A DNA stretch of 64,000 nucleotides, from contig NZ_JAETXM010000001.1 of NCBI RefSeq assembly GCF_024494465.1, positions 310,001-374,000 of the forward strand. Direction: 5' to 3'. The notes beneath the pieces were generated by a model. The model was given only the letters and a program-made list of their open reading frames with translations, did not search any database and was not told the origin of the DNA. Position numbers and translations under genes: made by a program. The stretch is from Bacillus sp. V3B. Its GTDB lineage: Bacteria > Bacillota > Bacilli > Bacillales > Cytobacillaceae. Shown here one piece after another: positions 9,164 through 17,917 of the stretch; the first letter of the stretch is position 1, and the number at the start of each line of letters is the position of its first letter.

Positions 9164-10906
9164 GTGCTTAATGTCAAGAGAATTCTATCTAATTTTAGGA
9201 AAGGGATTATAGTAAAACGACCATTATTTAATAATTTATTAACAAAGTTAACATTACAGACAAGATTGTTGTTCGTAATCTTAAGTTTATTGCTTATAAC
9301 GGTTTCAACCGTATCATACATATCTTATGTGAAATCAAAGGAAACGGCTGTTCATTTAATGGAACAACGTTTAGATAGAGAGGTTATGACTATTTATGAC
9401 TTAGCTCAAAATCTTATGCTTTTATATGTAGGAAATAATGAAAAGTTTCTTAATAAAATAGATAGTGTGATTAAAAGACAAGAAGCAGGACTTGCTAAAG
9501 ATGGATTGAATGGTGAGTATTTTTTTATCACTGAAAAAGGTGCAGAACCTTTTCAAATAAGTGAAAATTCTTCTATTGAATTTAATCAACAGACTTTAAA
9601 TGTAATTAATAATAAGTTAAATGGCATTATTCATACAAAGCTGAATGGAGAAATGTACACTATTTCCTTTCGTGACATACAAGAGTTAAAGGGGATTTAT
9701 ACGATTGCCATTCCGCAAGAACAATACTTACAACCAGTATACGAAATGGCTCAATACATAGCAGTTGTTGCAATGATTGGTTTGACGGTTACTTCATTGA
9801 TCATTATTTTTCTTGTTAGAGGTTTAACTCGCCCACTTTCAAATCTCCGTGAAGTGATGAGAAAAGTAAGAGAGGGGAACTTAGAGCTTCATGTTGAGAC
9901 GAGTGCCACAACACCAGAGATTACCTCTTTAGTGAAAAGTTTTAATGCAATGATTAAACAAATGAGGGAGCTGCTAATAAATATCACATCTACTACAAAT
10001 GATTTGTCTACTACGGGTGAAAAACTTAAGATCACGTCTAGTGAAGTGATGGAAGAAAATGAGCAGCTCTTATCAGCCATTCGAGTCGTGAAAGTCGGAG
10101 CAGAACAAACGGCTATTAGTTCAGAAAATAGTATTCATAAATTTCAGGAAATGAAGGTGTCAACCGAGCAGATTTTCAATCATATGAACGAGATGAATAC
10201 GAAAGCCATACAGATGAATGATAGTGCACACGATGGTGAGAAGAGTATTAGTGAAATGGTTCGTACAATTGAAGAATTTGAATCAGAATTTAGCGGAGTA
10301 ACGGAAACGGTTAGAAATGTGAAGGAACATTCTAATACTATTGCTAGTGTCGTTACTTTAATTGAGAGAATTGCTGAACAAACGAAGCTATTAGCATTAA
10401 ATGCAACTATTGAGGCGGCAAGAGCTGGAGAGGCTGGGAAAGGATTTGCCGTTGTGGCCCAAGAAGTAAGAAAATTGGCGGACCAGTCAACGTTAGCTAC
10501 GAAAGAAATTACAAATAGCATTGTGGAAATGGAATCTATTTCAGTTAGAGCATCAGATGAATTTGGGGAAATGTTGAAGAATTTTCAGTCGAAACTAACA
10601 ACGGTGACAAGTAGTAGAAAATCGTTTGACTTATTATTGAGAGAAATTAAAGAGGTTAGCGGGATGATTGAAAATGCTCAGGATGAGCTCTCCTTATTAA
10701 ATGTAGCACTCCCACAAATGGAGGCAGCGACTGAAAGTTTTGGGTCTATTTCACAGCAAACATATGCAAGCTCAGAGCATATGATGCATGCTTCCAAGCA
10801 ACAAGTGACGAAAATAAAAATGAATCAAGAAGAAGGGGTTCGACTTATTGAATTATCGGAATTACTAAAAAAGTTGACAAAAGAATTTCAGTATACAAGT
10901 AATTAA
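9164..10906 (+). CDS. Methyl-accepting chemotaxis protein
   Basis: A 580-residue transmembrane chemoreceptor. A hydrophobic segment near residues 35-55 ([16 protein letters not shown]) and another near 195-215 flank an extracellular sensor domain of about 140 residues of single-Cache size. A HAMP domain follows ([17 protein letters not shown]) and then the coiled-coil signalling domain with the invariant tip around [20 protein letters not shown]. The GTG at 9164 has AAGGAG 8 bases upstream. It opens the accessory block and lies just before a GntR repressor, so it may sense the substrate handled by that block; this is inference. B. subtilis has no receptor gene here. Confidence 0.88.
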   Translation: MLNVKRILSNFRKGIIVKRPLFNNLLTKLTLQTRLLFVILSLLLITVSTVSYISYVKSKETAVHLMEQRLDREVMTIYDLAQNLMLLYVGNNEKFLNKIDSVIKRQEAGLAKDGLNGEYFFITEKGAEPFQISENSSIEFNQQTLNVINNKLNGIIHTKLNGEMYTISFRDIQELKGIYTIAIPQEQYLQPVYEMAQYIAVVAMIGLTVTSLIIIFLVRGLTRPLSNLREVMRKVREGNLELHVETSATTPEITSLVKSFNAMIKQMRELLINITSTTNDLSTTGEKLKITSSEVMEENEQLLSAIRVVKVGAEQTAISSENSIHKFQEMKVSTEQIFNHMNEMNTKAIQMNDSAHDGEKSISEMVRTIEEFESEFSGVTETVRNVKEHSNTIASVVTLIERIAEQTKLLALNATIEAARAGEAGKGFAVVAQEVRKLADQSTLATKEITNSIVEMESISVRASDEFGEMLKNFQSKLTTVTSSRKSFDLLLREIKEVSGMIENAQDELSLLNVALPQMEAATESFGSISQQTYASSEHMMHASKQQVTKIKMNQEEGVRLIELSELLKKLTKEFQYTSN

Positions 10907-10929
10907 ATTTACTAGATTTTTAATAAAAT

Positions 10930-10976
10930 TTGATCTTTACAGATTAAATAAGCTATAATTTGCGTAGTGTATACCA
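10930..10976 (+). promoter_or_regulatory. Promoter and operator of the first gntR gene
   Basis: TTGATC (10930-10935), 18-base spacer, TATAAT (10954-10959), followed at 10967-10976 by GTGTATACCA, a near match to the T-N-GTATAC-N-A palindrome repeated through this block. Its place just after the -10 element suggests autorepression. Confidence 0.65.
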
Positions 10977-10997
10977 TTTGGGAAGAGGGGAGAACAA

Positions 10998-11669
10998 TTG
11001 GGAAACAATTGGTCGGAAGAGAACCTAATCTCTATACGTGAAAGAGCTTATTTACACCTTAAGGATCTAATATTAGAAGGTGAATTAAAAGCAGGAGATC
11101 GTTTAGTAGAGAGAGAGCTTGCAGAAAAACTGAATATTAGTCGAACGCCGATTCGTGAAGCGTTGTTTAGGTTAGAGTCTCTAGGATTTGTGAAAACAGT
11201 TCCTAGAAAAGGGGTAATTGTCGCTGATATTACGGAAAAGGAAATTATCGAAGTATTTACTATTCTTTCATCACTAGAGGTATTGGCAGCAAAGTTAGCT
11301 GTACAAAAATTAGATGATGAAACAAAAAGTAAATTTGAAGCGAGTATTAAAAAGGTAGAAGATTGTTTGCAAGATCCTAATTATACTGATTATTCTTCTT
11401 TACATGGTGAAATGAATTATCTTTTATATAGTTCCGCAAAGAACGCTAAGCTGTATGAAATGCTAAGTGGATTATCAGATTATATTCGGGCATTTGCACA
11501 AACGGGATTTAAAAATGAAGGAAGGCCCGTACAGTCGATGAAAGAACATGTAGAAATGATGAAGTCTATTATTAACCAAGAAATTGAAATGGCTGAATAT
11601 TTAACGAAAATCCATATTGAAAATGCTAAGAAGGCTTATATTGAAGCAATTCATCAAGACAAAAAGTAA
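10998..11669 (+). CDS. GntR-family (FadR/FCD) transcriptional regulator, copy 1
   Basis: A 223-residue repressor. The N-terminal winged helix-turn-helix reads ERAYLHLKDLILEGELKAGDR followed by NISRTPIREALFRLESLGFV, the classical GntR signature; the helical C-terminal FCD domain carries His/Asp residues (SLHGEMNYLLYSS, KEHVEMMKSI, IHIENAKKAY) that in the family bind a metal and a carboxylate ligand. It starts at TTG with GAGGGGAG upstream. It is very close to the regulator at 23161, which shares nearly the whole DNA-binding half and the same TTG start. A strong terminator follows immediately. Likely the controller of the accessory block. Confidence 0.9.
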   Translation: MGNNWSEENLISIRERAYLHLKDLILEGELKAGDRLVERELAEKLNISRTPIREALFRLESLGFVKTVPRKGVIVADITEKEIIEVFTILSSLEVLAAKLAVQKLDDETKSKFEASIKKVEDCLQDPNYTDYSSLHGEMNYLLYSSAKNAKLYEMLSGLSDYIRAFAQTGFKNEGRPVQSMKEHVEMMKSIINQEIEMAEYLTKIHIENAKKAYIEAIHQDKK

Positions 11670-11670
11670 A

Positions 11671-11708
11671 TATAAAAAGAAGAGCCAGATAAGGCTCTTC
11701 TTTTTATA
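11671..11708 (+). terminator. Terminator after gntR copy 1
   Basis: A perfect 16-bp stem (11671-11686 with 11693-11708, core GAAGAGCC/GGCTCTTC) with A and T tracts on both sides. Confidence 0.85.
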
Positions 11709-12122
11709 TTTTTACACTCCTATCATGAGTGTAGTTGTCATGTTTTTTAATACTTTTGCGACACTCATAGCAACAAAATGAATTGTTGAACATGTAAATA
11801 AGTAGAATGATTTGGTTCTATTAGAGGGGTAATTAGAAAATAAATCTTCTATTGAGCATAAAATGACGAACAGTTTGATAACGAAGAAAAAAGACGTATA
11901 TTCCAATTCTAAGAGATGCTAACTCAATATTTATAATTTAATAAACAAATTTTTAAATTATAAAATAAAACCATTATTTTTGGTTAATAGAAATAATGAA
12001 AGGTTATCTAACATGATCATAGCGTTACATTATTTTAACTGTTAGTCTAAATTGTAACAAAAAACAACAATTAAAATGGAATATTTAACCTATTTAACTA
12101 ATTTTAAACCTCTAAAATAATT

Positions 12123-12132
12123 TTGTATACAA
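12123..12132. promoter_or_regulatory. GntR-type operator upstream of transporter
   Basis: TTGTATACAA, a perfect 10-base palindrome matching the T-N-GTATAC-N-A motif of this block and the FadR-subfamily pattern known for GntR regulators. Confidence 0.6.
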
Positions 12133-12450
12133 GTACAGAAAATTTTAAAAATACATAATTTATATAATTTTCTAAATTGTTTGTAAATTAGCATCTTCTA
12201 ATGATATACTCATTATATATATATACAGGAAAAGGTGGTGATAGTTTTCTACTTATTACAGAAAACTAGATAATAGAAAGTTAATGAGAGCTGAAAATTT
12301 ATATTTTTAAAACAACTAGATTAATAGCCAAAAGAAGGGAATAACTTAGTTAAAAAGGTTAAAAAATAATTATTATTTAAATTTAATATATGGAAGGAGA
12401 TGGTATTAAAGAAAAACACTTTGTGGTTGTTATAAATTTTTCTTTTTATT

Positions 12451-12460
12451 AGGTATACAA
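12451..12460. promoter_or_regulatory. GntR-type operator close to transporter start
   Basis: AGGTATACAA, followed directly by TATACAAAATAC, so several half sites overlap about 60 bases before the transporter start codon. Confidence 0.55.
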
Positions 12461-12521
12461 TATACAAAATACTTTAAAATCAGATAGCTACTAAAAAAAT
12501 TGGAACAATGGAGGAGAATTT

Positions 12522-13973
12522 ATGGAACTAACATTGGCTCATTGGATTTATGTACTAGTTACGATTTCTGTAATTGTTACCATGTTATTTAGAAAAGGTG
12601 TTGTTTTGCCAATTCTTATTGGAACATTTGCAGTTGTAGCAGTATATAGTGGAAGTATTGTATCTGGTTTTCAAGGTGTTTTTAATGCAAATCTAGTAGC
12701 AGCAAAAGAACTCTTCAATATATTCTTGATCATATCACTAATGATCGCCATGCTTAATTCTCTAAAAGATCTCGGAGCAGATCAAAAGATGGTTGCCCCT
12801 ATTCAAAAAATAATGGTGAATGGCCATGTCTCCTATCTCATTTTAATGGTCGTAACCTATATTATTTCACTATTCTTCTGGCCAACTCCGGCTGTTCCAT
12901 TAATTTGTGCTTTATTAGTTCCGGCAGCTATAAGGGCAGGATTGCCAGTAATGACGGCAGCTGTAATTGTTTGTATAGCAGGACAAGGTATGGCACTTTC
13001 TTCCGATTATATTATTCAAGTGGCACCGATGCTGAGTGCAACGGCTGCAGGAATTGAAGCTTCTTTAGTTGTGGATAGAGCACTAGTTCTTTCTCTTATC
13101 ACAGGATTAAGTGCCCTTGTAATAGTTTATGTAGTTAATTTTAAGACTATCCGAAAAAACTCTATCTTAAAATCAAAAAGGGAGTTTAATGTAGAAGAAA
13201 AAGCGTATTTTGATGCATCAAATGAAATGGCAGCGTCAGTTGAAGAAGATCAGATTACGATTCAAAAGAAACAAAAATATGGGAAAATATTTGCTGTCCT
13301 TGTTCCATTATCTCTGCTAGCTGTTATGGTCTACATGTTCCAAGACAAATTTACTGGTGGTACTGGATTAGAAGGTGGAGATGGTGCGGCATTTATTGGA
13401 GGAGTAGCTGTTATTCTATTAATTTTGGCTACCATTGCCTTTAATCGTCTACATGCCCTTGATAAGGTCAGTGATCATCTCACAGAAGGTTTTGTTTTTG
13501 CATTCCGGGCAATGGCTCCCGTTATTCCGATTGCTGGTTTCTTCTTTATGGGAAGTTCAGACTTTACAGGTTCGATCCTTTCATTAGGTGAAGATGCTGC
13601 AAAACCTGCTTTTCTGTTTGATGTCATACAAGCAGCACAAGCATATATTCCTCAAAATTCATTTTTTGCTGGATTTGGCATACTGATTGTAGGGATCGTA
13701 ACAGGCTTAGATGGTTCCGGCTTTTCAGGACTTCCTTTAACAGGTGCCTTATCTGGAGCTTTATCGACTGGAAACGGTATTGATGCTGCTACGTTAGCTG
13801 CTATTGGACAAATGGGAGCAATTTGGGCAGGTGGAACGCTTGTTGCTTGGTCTTCACTTGTAGCGGTAGCAGGTTTCTTGAAACTATCTCCAATAGAATT
13901 AGCAAGAAAAAATTTCATACCCGTTATAACAGGTCTTTTTCTAGCAACTTTAGTCGCCATTATTATATGGTAA
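12522..13973 (+). CDS. Secondary transporter (ion-transporter-superfamily permease)
   Basis: A 483-residue membrane protein with about a dozen hydrophobic segments and one hydrophilic loop near residues 205-250. Repeated helix-breaking motifs (FFWPTPAVPLICALLVPAA in the first half; GLDGSGFSGLPLTGAL and GQMGAIWAGGTLVAWSS in the second) show the inverted two-half layout of dicarboxylate/anion permeases of the ion-transporter superfamily (DcuC, CitT, DctM relatives). I cannot name the substrate. GGAGGAGA precedes the ATG. It follows a long regulatory region with two GntR-type operators, so it is probably the uptake system for the substrate or an intermediate of the accessory pathway. Confidence 0.7.
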   Translation: MELTLAHWIYVLVTISVIVTMLFRKGVVLPILIGTFAVVAVYSGSIVSGFQGVFNANLVAAKELFNIFLIISLMIAMLNSLKDLGADQKMVAPIQKIMVNGHVSYLILMVVTYIISLFFWPTPAVPLICALLVPAAIRAGLPVMTAAVIVCIAGQGMALSSDYIIQVAPMLSATAAGIEASLVVDRALVLSLITGLSALVIVYVVNFKTIRKNSILKSKREFNVEEKAYFDASNEMAASVEEDQITIQKKQKYGKIFAVLVPLSLLAVMVYMFQDKFTGGTGLEGGDGAAFIGGVAVILLILATIAFNRLHALDKVSDHLTEGFVFAFRAMAPVIPIAGFFFMGSSDFTGSILSLGEDAAKPAFLFDVIQAAQAYIPQNSFFAGFGILIVGIVTGLDGSGFSGLPLTGALSGALSTGNGIDAATLAAIGQMGAIWAGGTLVAWSSLVAVAGFLKLSPIELARKNFIPVITGLFLATLVAIIIW

Positions 13974-14116
13974 AAGTACCGAAAAAAATAACTGAAAATT
14001 AATATTAATCTAAATTTAATAATTATTCAGAAAAAATACCTTTTCAATTGGTTATGAAGAAAGTCTTAATTTGATTTTCATATTTGTCACATAAAATCAA
14101 CTTATTGGTTGTAAAT

Positions 14117-14170
14117 AGAGGTTCTATCCCAAAAGATAATTGTATATTTATTTTGGAGATAGAGCCTCTT
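14117..14170 (+). terminator. Stem-loop after transporter gene
   Basis: Imperfect inverted repeat (AGAGGTTCTATCCCAAAA with TTTTGGAGATAGAGCCTCT) followed by TCTTTAT. Weak terminator for the transporter transcript. Confidence 0.5.
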
Positions 14171-14240
14171 CTTTATGAAATAATCTTTTAAGTGATATGG
14201 AAAATAACGTGCATGATATTAAATGATATGAGGTGTAATA

Positions 14241-14933
14241 ATGAAGAAACTGAAAGTAGGATTAGTCGGAATTGGTAAATTAGGTAGCGCTATGATGAAA
14301 CATTGGGATCAGAATAAAGCATCAATTGGTGTTTACCATCCGGTTGCATCAAAAACAGAGGCGTTTATTCAACCGTTTCAAAATGGATATGTTTTAACAG
14401 AAAGAGAACTTGGAGATTTAGATATTTTCATTTTAGCCTTATCAGCAAAAGATATCATTCCCTTTATTGATGAATTAGTATCTGAAAATAGACCTTTATC
14501 GAAAACACATATCATTAATATGGCGACAGCCCTCAACACAAATGATATTAGAAACAAATTTCCCTCGTTGAAACTTTCTGGAGTGAAATATATGGGACAT
14601 GCTAGGGATCTATTAAAAAATGGTAATGGTCTATTTATTACAGAATCCAATTTGCCACAGGAAATAGAAGATCTATTTCAATTATTAGGACGAATAAAAA
14701 TGGATCGTGAAGAGAGATTGATTCAAGTAAATAAATTAGCTACCGGTTATGCTGTGAAAGCAGCGATAGAGATTGAAACTGTATTTACTGAACAAGGGTT
14801 GTCCGATGAATATGTTCAAAGAGCACTAACATCTATCGCTCCTGAAGTGATGCGATCTTATTCACAAGGAACTCTTGGACACTTTGCCCTAGACATTGTG
14901 AAGGAAATACAGCTATCTAAAATGAAAGATTAA
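14241..14933 (+). CDS. NAD(P)-binding protein, pyrroline-5-carboxylate-reductase-like
   Basis: A 230-residue Rossmann-fold protein. The dinucleotide motif VGLVGIGKLGSAMM lies at residues 6-19 and the rest follows the layout of the P5C-reductase N-terminal domain (DIFILALSAKDIIPFIDEL, then a THIINMATAL strand) with a helical C-terminal part (KLATGYAVKAAIEIETVF) as in the dimerisation domain. It is shorter than ProC (about 270) and key proline-binding residues cannot be judged here, so the substrate is open: it may act on a cyclic imine or a related keto acid. It has its own promoter region between two terminators and lies inside the GntR-controlled block. Confidence 0.6.
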   Translation: MKKLKVGLVGIGKLGSAMMKHWDQNKASIGVYHPVASKTEAFIQPFQNGYVLTERELGDLDIFILALSAKDIIPFIDELVSENRPLSKTHIINMATALNTNDIRNKFPSLKLSGVKYMGHARDLLKNGNGLFITESNLPQEIEDLFQLLGRIKMDREERLIQVNKLATGYAVKAAIEIETVFTEQGLSDEYVQRALTSIAPEVMRSYSQGTLGHFALDIVKEIQLSKMKD

Positions 14934-14966
14934 ATGAACATAGATCTACTATAATATAGTGAAATG

Positions 14967-15003
14967 AAAGTAAACTCGGAGAATTTTTCTTCGGGTTTAC
15001 TTT
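14967..15003. terminator. Bidirectional terminator between convergent genes
   Basis: A 15-bp stem (14967-14981 with 14989-15003, AAAGTAAACTCGGAG, one G-T pair) with a TTTTT loop between the reductase-like gene and the minus-strand permease. Confidence 0.75.
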
Positions 15004-15013
15004 CTGTTAGGCA

Positions 15014-16396
15014 TTACACGATGAATATTCCTAAAATAATTAAGTAAACCATTGTAGATCCAATATAAAGACATGTAAATATAAGGTTCCAATTGGATAC
15101 TTTAAAGGAGCTTTCTTTGATGATATTGGACATGAGTCCGATTGTTGCATTATAGGGCCCGACTAAGAATGCAGATACTGCTCCAGCCAACATAGCTACA
15201 GTTAAAATATGTGGAGAAATACCAAGGGCACCTGGATTTAGCGCACCGGCCATTAAAGAAAGGCTAACAGCAGGATGGAGCCCGACAAAAGCAAGACCCA
15301 ATGGAATAAGTGGCAATAAAATGATAAAGAATTCTGCTCCCGTTACATGTATAATTGTTAAAATCCAATTATTTAATAATTTATCTGTATGAGAGACTTG
15401 AATAGTGGAAATTAAAAAACCTGCAGATAGAAAAATAAAAAATTGATCTTTCATACTGACTGTGAAGGATTGAAAATGATCAATCAATTGAGCAAGAAAC
15501 TCTTTTCCGCTTTTTAATAGGATAGACCAAGTAAAGGAAAACGGAATAACTAACAATGATACAAGGATTAAAAAAGAATAACTAAAATAGGCTTCCAACA
15601 TGGATATGACAACAATGAAAATGATAATGGCTAATAAAATTTGTAGCACTCTACTAGGGTTGTTTTTTCCACTGATTTCCTTTGAAACAGCCATTTCATT
15701 TGTGGATGTAGTATGCAATTCTTCCATTTTTTTTGTTGATTTCTGGCTACCCATAAACCAGTCTAATAATAATCCAAAAATACTTAGTGGTAAAACATAA
15801 GGTAGAATGGATAACCAGCTAACCCCTGTCATCGCTACAACAATTCCAACAATAGGAGTCACTGGAGCCCATAATAAGGGCATGGCAAAACCGCGGGTAA
15901 TCGCTCTACTCAAAAAGCGATTTTCTTGTTTAATGGGAAAACTGCTTAAAACAGGCCTAATGGAATAGTATGTCATCGGTAATGTAGCAAGATTCATAAA
16001 TATACTAAAAAAATAGGATATCCCTGAGGTTAATATATATAGATTCCCAGTGGTTTTTACTTTTTTTTGAATAACTGTCTTAATACTTTCACTATATTCC
16101 CCTAATTTAATGGGGATTCCTAAAATAGGTACTAATGAAAATAATGTAAGTAGATCAAGCATGGGACCAAATGAGAAGATATACTGATACCATTGTGCTT
16201 CATTTGTCGCAAGTAATAATAAACCGAGAATCAAGAAAACACTTCCTAATATTCGAACAAACCGTTTGACTGTTCCAATTGTACAGATGATGATAACTAG
16301 GCAAAGAATGGAGATAAACACTCCAATACCAAATCCGGGGAAGAGGATGGATAGTAAAAACAATAGAATAACGGATAAAAATAGTAATCTTAACAT
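15014..16396 (-). CDS. Multi-pass membrane permease, substrate unknown
   Basis: A 460-residue protein with about twelve transmembrane segments and a hydrophilic loop near residues 220-245. Features of the second half include GAGFLISTIQVSH-like and LGLAFVGLHPAVSLSLMAGALNPGALG, and FLVGPYNATIGLMSNI near the end, a helical-hairpin pattern seen in ion-transporter-superfamily and TRAP-large-subunit-like permeases. I do not recognise the exact family. AGGGTGATGTT precedes the ATG at 16396. Two perfect TGGTATACCA palindromes lie in the upstream region shared with the divergent small gene at 16634, so it belongs to the same regulon. Confidence 0.65.
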   Translation of the reverse strand: MLRLLFLSVILLFLLSILFPGFGIGVFISILCLVIIICTIGTVKRFVRILGSVFLILGLLLLATNEAQWYQYIFSFGPMLDLLTLFSLVPILGIPIKLGEYSESIKTVIQKKVKTTGNLYILTSGISYFFSIFMNLATLPMTYYSIRPVLSSFPIKQENRFLSRAITRGFAMPLLWAPVTPIVGIVVAMTGVSWLSILPYVLPLSIFGLLLDWFMGSQKSTKKMEELHTTSTNEMAVSKEISGKNNPSRVLQILLAIIIFIVVISMLEAYFSYSFLILVSLLVIPFSFTWSILLKSGKEFLAQLIDHFQSFTVSMKDQFFIFLSAGFLISTIQVSHTDKLLNNWILTIIHVTGAEFFIILLPLIPLGLAFVGLHPAVSLSLMAGALNPGALGISPHILTVAMLAGAVSAFLVGPYNATIGLMSNIIKESSFKVSNWNLIFTCLYIGSTMVYLIILGIFIV

Positions 16397-16486
16397 AACA
16401 TCACCCTAACCTTTTGTTGTCCATTATTATTTATTCGTTGTTATAAATTCATTATTAATCATTATTTCCCCTTTATTTATATTTTT

Positions 16487-16568
16487 TGGTATACCATTCA
16501 ATGACTTTAAGGTAATAATCTATAAATTATTCACAATTTTGCCATAAATTAAGGTGTTTGGTATACCA
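16487..16568. promoter_or_regulatory. Two perfect GntR-type operators in a divergent promoter region
   Basis: TGGTATACCA occurs twice, at 16487-16496 and 16559-16568, 72 bases apart, between the minus-strand permease and the plus-strand 28-codon gene. A TATAAT at 16587-16592 follows the second site, which would cover the -35 region. These are the best-conserved copies of the motif in the window. Confidence 0.75.
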
Positions 16569-16633
16569 TTTATCAAAGATTTAGTGTATAATAAAGATGT
16601 AAGACACATGATATATAGTAGGAGGTAGTAAGC

Positions 16634-16720
16634 ATGTTCAACTTTCTATTCGGTTCCAAAAAGGCGTCTGAAAAAGCTGAAAGAAAATTAGCCCGCTTAA
16701 GAAAAATTTTATCATTTTAA
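16634..16720 (+). CDS. 28-residue cationic amphipathic peptide
   Basis: A small open frame, too short for usual gene finders: MFNFLFGSKKASEKAERKLARLRKILSF in composition, that is a hydrophobic N terminus (FNFLF) followed by a Lys/Arg/Glu-rich amphipathic helix. Support: GGAGG 8 bases before the ATG, a TATAAT promoter 42 bases upstream, a GntR-type operator in front and a terminator 10 bases after the stop. The function is unknown; a membrane-surface peptide or regulator of the neighbouring permease is possible. Confidence 0.6.
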   Translation: MFNFLFGSKKASEKAERKLARLRKILSF

Positions 16721-16730
16721 CCTATTATAC

Positions 16731-16760
16731 CCGTCATCTTATGGTGACGGCTTATTTTTT
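16731..16760 (+). terminator. Terminator after the 28-codon gene
   Basis: CCGTCATC pairs with GGTGACGG (one G-T pair) and CTTATTTTTTT follows. Confidence 0.8.
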
Positions 16761-16770
16761 TCTAGATGGA

Positions 16771-16841
16771 AATAGCAGACTAGCTCCAGGTCCTATTGGA
16801 TCTTTAGTCTGCACCAATAGGAAGGAGCCTTACGCTTTTCT
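16771..16841 (+). repeat. Dispersed structured repeat, copy 1
   Basis: A 62-70 base element bounded by CTAGCTCC and TACGCTTTTCT. It contains three complementary pairs: GCAGACTA (16775) with TAGTCTGC (16805), CCTATTGG (16792) with CCAATAGG (16814), and GCTCC (16783) with GGAGC (16824). The first two pairs cross. A second member with the same boundary motifs lies at 53398 in the opposite direction. I take it as a member of the intergenic repeats common in Bacillaceae. Confidence 0.55.
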
Positions 16842-16850
16842 GAGTCAAAT

Positions 16851-16877
16851 AAAAAAGGAGAGAAAGGACTTCTCTCC
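16851..16877 (-). terminator. Terminator of the 111-residue protein gene
   Basis: On the minus strand GGAGAGAA, a short loop, TTCTCTCC, then TTTTTT. It lies 21 bases beyond the stop codon of the gene at 16899. Confidence 0.8.
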
Positions 16878-16898
16878 GAGCCTAGTACATAAGAGTTG

Positions 16899-17234
16899 TT
16901 ATACAGCAACATCTTCAGACTTAATTAGTTTAGAATGCTGGGAATCCTCGCTATTACCTGAAGCTTTTACAATCTCATTTAATTCTTCTCGTGCCTCGTC
17001 AATTGTAGAAAATTTCTCAAAAAATTTCATGTGAATATGATTCACATATTCTTTTCCTTCATATTTCTCATATAATTGAATTTTAACATCTTCATCAATG
17101 ACTTTTGCAATCGTATATTTAGCCTTTAGCTTATCAAAAAAATAAAAGTGGTAGGTTTCAATCGGTTCTAAACCATCGTTTTGAAGAACCGTTTGAAAAG
17201 TATTTTTATTTGTTAACACAGTATATTTTTCCAT
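16899..17234 (-). CDS. Uncharacterised 111-residue protein
   Basis: I do not recognise this protein. It starts at 17234 (MEKYTVLTNKNTFQTVL) with GAAGGAG upstream; the frame extends 17 codons further without a ribosome site. It is hydrophilic, without signal peptide or membrane segment, rich in aromatic residues (TYHFYFFDKLKAKY, HIHMKFFEKF) and ends in a Ser/Asp/Lys-rich tail. It has no cysteine. It is divergent from the 2Fe-2S ferredoxin gene at 17578 and a TTGTATACCA operator lies between them, which places it in the accessory regulon. It could be a partner or stabiliser of the oxygenase system; that is a guess. Confidence 0.6.
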   Translation of the reverse strand: MEKYTVLTNKNTFQTVLQNDGLEPIETYHFYFFDKLKAKYTIAKVIDEDVKIQLYEKYEGKEYVNHIHMKFFEKFSTIDEAREELNEIVKASGNSEDSQHSKLIKSEDVAV

Positions 17235-17577
17235 CAATAACACTCCTTCATATTTTCTGGAATCAAGTTTGAATAATAAATGCAATGAAAGGATAGTTTA
17301 AATCATTCCTTTTTCACCTTCTTTTTTGGGATATTGTATACCAAGAATATTAATAGATATTTTAAACGATAGTAACAGATTATTCAATAATATTTCTAAA
17401 TTTTTGAATAATTAATATGTATATCTCTCCAAAATCTAGTTTATTCAGGGCTAAAAAGATATTTAGGATTCATTATGAATAAAAATTTCCTTATCTAAAC
17501 TTCTTTTTTTGCTTTTATTATAAAAATCTTATATAATTATTTCAATTATCTAAATATTTTAAAAAAGGAGTGGTATC
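17235..17577. promoter_or_regulatory. Divergent promoter region with GntR-type operator
   Basis: About 340 bases of AT-rich DNA between the 111-residue protein gene and the ferredoxin gene. TTGTATACCA lies at 17334-17343, 100 bases before the minus-strand start and 235 bases before the ferredoxin start. No other structure or coding frame is seen. Confidence 0.55.
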
Positions 17578-17910
17578 ATGCCAAAAGTTAAACTTCATGT
17601 TGATGGAACAATAGTCGAGCAAGATGTAAAAGAAAATGCAAATTTAGTGGTGTTAGCAGGAATTCGTCAGTTTCCTCAATTAAAGTATGGTTGTGGAATG
17701 GGAAGATGTACGAAATGTACTTGTCAAGTTATTGATGGAGCTGAAGGTTTAGCACCACCGAATTGGAAAGAAGAGAAGATGCTAGGTGATAAAGTGAATG
17801 AAGGCTATCGATTAACATGCCAATTTACGGTCCAACGAGATATTGAACTGACACAAGAAAATATTGTTGTTACCCCTCCAAAGAAACAATCATCCATTGT
17901 AATAAAATAA
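17578..17910 (+). CDS. Plant-type 2Fe-2S ferredoxin 1
   Basis: A 110-residue ferredoxin. Cysteines 39, 44, 47 and 81 give the C-x4-C-x2-C-x33-C spacing of the plant-type 2Fe-2S cluster (YGCGMGRCTKCTCQV ... RLTCQF); Cys49 is extra. The beta-grasp N terminus is PKVKLHVDGTIVEQDV. AAAGGAGTGG precedes the ATG. It opens a plus-strand run of ferredoxin, creatininase-family enzyme, diiron oxidase and aldehyde dehydrogenase, so it is the natural electron donor for the oxidase at 19028. No ferredoxin reductase gene is found in the window. Confidence 0.9.
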   Translation: MPKVKLHVDGTIVEQDVKENANLVVLAGIRQFPQLKYGCGMGRCTKCTCQVIDGAEGLAPPNWKEEKMLGDKVNEGYRLTCQFTVQRDIELTQENIVVTPPKKQSSIVIK

Positions 17911-17917
17911 TATTTAA

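Larger units (their letters stand above)
11709..12521 (+). other. Long AT-rich upstream region of the transporter gene
   Basis: About 810 bases, very AT-rich, with no supported coding sequence. It contains two GntR-type palindromes (12123 and 12451), a TATATATATATA tract near 12214, and an 8-bp stem AGTTTTCT/AGAAAACT at 12243-12267. A possible 11-codon leader starting at GTG 12238 has a poor ribosome site and is not called. The length suggests a long 5' leader or several promoters for the transporter at 12522. Confidence 0.5.

Noticed and set aside
12238-12273. 11-codon leader peptide in the transporter upstream region
   Set aside because: The only ribosome-like sequence is weak, and no attenuator hairpin pair follows; not enough to call.
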